This document shows, piece after piece, positions 63,155 through 64,000 of a DNA stretch of 64,000 nucleotides; the first letter of the stretch is position 1; the number at the start of each line of letters is the position of its first letter. The translations under genes were made by a program, and so were the position numbers. Source of the DNA: Buttiauxella warmboldiae (lineage in GTDB: Bacteria > Pseudomonadota > Gammaproteobacteria > Enterobacterales > Enterobacteriaceae). The stretch lies in contig NZ_RPOH01000009.1 in NCBI RefSeq assembly GCF_003818135.1, positions 1-64,000 on the forward strand, given 5' to 3'. Below the pieces are notes generated by a model, which worked only from the letters and a program-made list of their open reading frames with translations, ran no database searches and had not been told where the DNA came from.

Positions 63155-63182
63155 ATGCTTAAAAGTGCTGATTTCCCCGAGA

Positions 63183-63812
63183 TTATGCCTGCGGGGCAGC
63201 CGTCAGATTCGTGATATTCACGCCCTGCGGCGTCGAGGTTTGCGTTTCAGCCTGCGGCTGAGCCGTTGGCGCCAGCTCGGTGATTTCCGGCATCTGTATT
63301 TCCGGTACCGCTACTGGCTCGGCAGGCGTGGCAGGCGGCATCTGTTCGACCGTCGCGGGAGCTTCAATTTGCTCAGGTATCACCGGAACGGGTTCTGCCG
63401 GAATCGATTCTGCCTTCGGTTGCGGAACCGGAGTGGACGCGCGGACGACAAATGTCGGTTTATGGTTGGTCACAGAATAGGTCACGTGGCTGATAACGTC
63501 GCGCGCTGTCGATATTTCAACAGGCGAAATGGTGACGCGACCAATCAGCGTACGGGCATAGCCGCCGACTTTATGCTTGCCTTCTGGCAGCTGGACCTCA
63601 ATCTTCTCACCGGTCCCCAGCATACCGGCGTCCTTACCATCAATGGTGACGTATATTTCGGTGCCATCGTCGGTTTTCGTCGGGATATGCGTCACGGCCA
63701 CCCGCGAGGAGCCGAAATCGAAAGCCGGTGCCGGGTCGGCAGTTTTCGATGCTGCGCATCCTGTCAGGGCTAAAACGGCTGTGACGGCGGTCAGGGTGAA
63801 ACGATAACTCAT
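63183..63812 (-). CDS. Putative lipoprotein of unknown function
   Basis: I do not recognise this 209-residue protein. The start chosen (63812, MSYRFTLTAVTAVLALTGCAASK) gives a clear lipoprotein signal with lipobox LTGC (Cys near 18); the frame extends upstream but without a signal. After it come about 115 residues of predicted beta structure (VAVTHIPTKTDDGTEIYVTID... EGKHKVGGYARTL), followed by a Pro/Glu/Ala/Val-rich low-complexity tail from about residue 130. The beta part has a PEGA-like feel (short repeats ending in a KHKV-type strand), which is only a suggestion. It lies convergent to gltA and downstream of nei. Confidence 0.7.
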   Translation of the reverse strand: MSYRFTLTAVTAVLALTGCAASKTADPAPAFDFGSSRVAVTHIPTKTDDGTEIYVTIDGKDAGMLGTGEKIEVQLPEGKHKVGGYARTLIGRVTISPVEISTARDVISHVTYSVTNHKPTFVVRASTPVPQPKAESIPAEPVPVIPEQIEAPATVEQMPPATPAEPVAVPEIQMPEITELAPTAQPQAETQTSTPQGVNITNLTAAPQA

Positions 63813-63904
63813 AGTACGAGGTCTTCCTTTAAGGTTTTTTTGTGATCGGCATCCCAATATACCCCATCTCCGGCCTGTGAGATAAACGCAATCTTCAGGA
63901 TTGT

Positions 63905-64000
63905 TTAATGCTGACAGCCCGGGCACCAATAAAACGGCCGGGATGAAAGCATTGTTTTCTCGATTACCCCGCCGCAGCGTTCGCACTTCTGCCCTGCGCG
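63905..64000 (-). CDS. nei: Endonuclease VIII, 3' end (partial)
   Basis: Only the last 31 codons lie in the window, running off its right edge. They encode the C-terminal zinc finger of the Fpg/Nei family ([11 protein letters not shown]...[11 protein letters not shown]), which binds DNA in this oxidised-base glycosylase/AP lyase. The ending matches E. coli Nei as I remember it. Confidence 0.88.
   Translation of the reverse strand, partial: RAGQKCERCGGVIEKTMLSSRPFYWCPGCQH

Overview
The window is chromosomal DNA of a member of the Enterobacteriaceae. Nearly every gene has a close E. coli/Salmonella counterpart of about the same length, and several operators match the E. coli versions (the two gal operators, a Fur box before gpmA, a TyrR box before aroG). 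I cannot name the genus. The E. coli comparisons are from memory, not from a search.

Layout. 1-18.7 kb is the yei/yej block: yeiR, lpxT, mepS, pdeN, yejABEF, yejG, bcr, rsuA, radD, rplY, yejK, yejL, yejM (pbgA) and tRNA-Pro(GGG). 18.7-22.8 kb is the accessory part: a 12-copy CCTACG hexamer array, an orphan sugar-porter gene, a collapsed umuDC operon that still has its LexA box, and yjiN. 22.8-64 kb is a second conserved block: acrZ, modE, modF, galETKM, gpmA, aroG, ybgS, zitB, pnuC, nadA, a Lys/Val tRNA cluster, tol-pal, cydABX-ybgE, mngAB/mngR, sucDCBA, sdhBADC, gltA, an unrecognised lipoprotein gene and the 3' end of nei. In E. coli K-12 these two blocks lie far apart (about 49 and 17 map minutes), so the accessory segment sits at a rearrangement junction. 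modABC, which normally follows acrZ, is absent there.

Functionally the window holds envelope maintenance (lpxT, mepS, yejM, tol-pal, cpoB), peptide uptake (yejABEF), galactose catabolism by the Leloir pathway, mannosyl-glycerate uptake and cleavage (mngAB with repressor mngR), NAD precursor supply (nadA-pnuC), cytochrome bd oxidase, and the core TCA cycle (gltA divergent from sdhCDAB-sucABCD).

No complete novel system is visible. The best leads are a tRNA-Lys remnant whose T-loop is split by a 75-nt hairpin-rich element, the umuDC scar, the hexamer array at the junction, and a cluster of TTACAT motifs upstream of yejG.
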